In this document: in pieces, positions 62,531-64,000 of the stretch | Position numbering within the stretch: position 1 is the stretch's first letter | Layout: the number at the start of each line of letters is the position of its first letter | Source of the DNA: Salvia splendens | Taxonomy: Eukaryota; Streptophyta; Magnoliopsida; Lamiales; Lamiaceae | DNA: 64,000 bases | Direction: 5' to 3' | Assembly: GCF_004379255.2 (NCBI RefSeq) | Contig: NC_056037.1 | Location: 17,184,902 to 17,248,901 of the forward strand | Notes under the pieces: generated by a model | The model's database searches: none | What the model saw: the letters and a program-made list of their open reading frames with translations, nothing else | Told to the model about the DNA's origin: nothing | Program-made: the position numbers and the translations under genes

Positions 62531-62908
62531 CTACACAGCCTTCCCAATCAAAAAGCCTACCATAACCAACAACAAACCAATGCACAGAATCAGGACATTA
62601 CTCTTCCACTCCAACAAGCGAAGGGTGTTGTAGTACGGAGCACCTATAACGGAGGTGGAAGTTGCTTCGGACATACAGTCTGTTCCACGTACATAGCCTG
62701 TGCGTTTACCTAATACAGCCTGGGTATTGCAGCTGCGAGACGAATGTTCACCAAAGACTTCGTCGTACCACTTAAAACATCCAGGATGATACCCTTCGAG
62801 TGGACACTTGAGGTAGTAGCGACCTGCATTTATCGCTGACGGGCCGGCGCGCTTAAGTGTCATGTACCCGCCGCCGCATAGGCATTCCGGAGTTTCTTCT
62901 TTATGCAT
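62531..62908 (-). CDS. GRF-type zinc-finger protein with C-terminal membrane segment
   Basis: 125 aa from ATG 62908. The GRF zinc finger has its ligands and core motif: CLCGGGYMTLK, then NAGRYYLKCP, then GCFKWYDE (C-x-C...GR...CP...C-F-x-W). The C terminus ends in a hydrophobic helix (VLILCIGLLLVMVGFLIG). GRF fingers bind single-stranded nucleic acids in proteins such as TopoIII, APE2 and NEIL3. Small plant GRF-transmembrane proteins are numerous, often transposon-linked and of unknown function. An upstream TTTCAG on the gene strand suggests the start could lie just inside a second exon. No lesion was seen. Confidence 0.8.
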   Translation of the reverse strand: MHKEETPECLCGGGYMTLKRAGPSAINAGRYYLKCPLEGYHPGCFKWYDEVFGEHSSRSCNTQAVLGKRTGYVRGTDCMSEATSTSVIGAPYYNTLRLLEWKSNVLILCIGLLLVMVGFLIGKAV

Positions 62909-63097
62909 ATTGCTGAAATCAAAACAGAAGAAAACATATATCCACATCATCAATACTGATTAATGAAAGACTCATCATAGACAAAAACATCATAACAGTA
63001 GCAATTGCAGTGCAATCGGATTACAATATGTCCACCTAAAACATAATAATAAGATTAACTGAATTCCAATACATTTTCATCCATCAAGAGTAATAAT

Positions 63098-64000
63098 TCA
63101 TCTGTTATTCCACATAGTCACCGCTAGACTATCTCTGAATTGCGTCCAATCGGATGACGGCTCAACACAGTCAACATACTCCCCACAAACGTTAGCGTCC
63201 TCTGCGTTCTCTACGTTCATCTGTGTGTCTAGTTCAAGTTCAACCGGATCAACCTCCATTTCACGCCGAATAAAATTATGGAGTAGAAAACACGCCATGA
63301 TTAGACGTATTTTCGTTTTAATAGGGTGAAATGAAGCGCTCCTCAGGATACCCCACCGCATTTTCAAAACTCCAAAAGCGCGTTCAATCACATTCCGCGC
63401 TTTGGTATGCCGCATATTGAATAATTCCTTCGGGTTTTGGGGAGCGTCTGTGCCAGGACCCCACTCCTTCAGATGATAGCGTATTGCCTTAAACGGTGTT
63501 AGGAAACCATTGCAATTTATATAAGCATTATCACAAAGGTAATAGCAACCTGAGAGCACATTAGGTTGAACCCGATAAATGTAACATATGTGAAGATCAT
63601 TACAAAGTATATAACGAAAGGGTGTAAGGACTAAGCTACCTCGTGGTATTTTTAGCCCATCGGCATGAGACACAGCATCCTTGAGGACGCGGGAGTCTCC
63701 CGCAGACCCTTCCCAGCCAGGGAGGAAATACACAAACTGCATTTTACGGTCACACACACCGAGAACATTACTTGCTATCTGCCCTTTCCTCGATCTATAC
63801 TGTGGTTTGTCATCGGTCGGCACGAATACACTAATATGGGTGCCGTCTAGGGCGCCGAGACATCCCTTCAGAACAACAAAGCAAAGGTCACACAAGCATA
63901 GTTAATAAGAATAAAACATAGGGCCAAATCTGATAGCATACAAAACCGATTCACACATGTGCTCGTATTACCTTAAACCACTTCCAACGGTGGTCGGTGC
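63098..64000 (-). CDS. PIF/Harbinger DDE transposase (5' end outside window)
   Basis: Three exon parts on the minus strand: 64000-63972 (partial, ...HRWKWFK), 63865-63640 and 63549-63098, with GT-AG introns of 106 and 90 bp and phases that close. Catalytic landmarks: GALDGTHI, SAGDSRVL, CDNAYINCNGFLTPF, RYHLKEWG and RNVIERAFGVLKMRWGIL. The C-terminal end (SDWTQFRDSLAVTMW) is typical and complete. Unlike ORF1 and the cargo genes this frame has no stop or frameshift in view. The DDE_Tnp_4 domain is related to HARBI1 and to domesticated plant ALP1/HDP1. Confidence 0.9.

Larger units (their letters stand above)
57090..64000. mobile_element. Large PIF/Harbinger-type element (left end; continues past window)
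   Basis: TTA (57087-57089) precedes GGGCCTGTTCAAGTTGG, a typical PIF/Harbinger terminal sequence. Both proteins such elements need follow: a Myb/SANT-like ORF1 on + (57400-58846) and a DDE transposase on - (63098 to the edge). Between them are a second Myb/SANT-like gene, a B3 gene and a GRF zinc-finger gene. Two-ORF Harbinger elements are known; extra cargo is not usual. The right terminal repeat and second TTA are outside the window, so membership of all genes in one element is inference. Confidence 0.55.

Overview
This is a plant nuclear genome window. The evidence is intron-rich genes with GT-AG splicing, a plant-type MAP4K, a Yippee protein, plant mobile domain, B3 and GRF sequences, Ty1/copia and Ty3/gypsy elements, and many Stowaway-type MITEs with CTCCCTCCGTCC-like ends. 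A eudicot, perhaps an asterid such as Lamiales, fits the repeat families; that placement is a weak inference. No tRNA, rRNA or CRISPR locus was found.

Three intact host genes occupy 12.8-40.4 kb. (1) A PSMD5-type proteasome base-assembly factor lies on + at 12854-21390: 17 exons, 530 codons, every splice phase closes. (2) A Yippee-like zinc protein lies on + at 22432-24633: 5 exons, 118 aa. (3) A STE20/GCK-family MAP4K lies on - at 25278-40422: 20 exons, 698 aa, all kinase motifs present. Genes 2 and 3 converge tail to tail. The MAP4K's 7.7-kb second intron holds a Ty3/gypsy chromovirus (32370-37701) whose two 418-bp LTRs look identical, so the insertion is recent; its reading frame is nevertheless broken twice.

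The rest is mobile DNA, and target-site duplications can be read for several superfamilies. Left: a 3.9-kb Mutator-like element (4701-8611, 9-bp duplication) carries a plant-mobile-domain gene and a MudrA-type transposase whose catalytic centre has been deleted; arrays of palindromic repeats flank it. Next come a Harbinger relic and a hAT element (8-bp duplication). Other hAT copies sit in a PSMD5 intron and in a multi-layer MITE nest in a Yippee intron. At 41559-48165 is a decayed copia element on the minus strand (5-bp duplication). At 50840-52070 a truncated Harbinger (TTA duplication) sits inside a Stowaway. At 54446-54861 there is a Mutator-type MITE (9-bp duplication).

The right end (57090 to past the window edge) looks like a large PIF/Harbinger element. 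It opens with TTA/GGGCCTGTTC and has a Myb/SANT-like ORF1 (two in-frame stops) and a transposase with no visible lesion. Between them lie a second Myb/SANT-like gene (broken), a two-B3-domain REM-like gene (one frameshift) and a small GRF zinc-finger protein with a C-terminal membrane segment. This composite and the PMD-carrying MULE are the most interesting parts. Whether the cargo is truly inside one element cannot be settled because the right end is outside the window.
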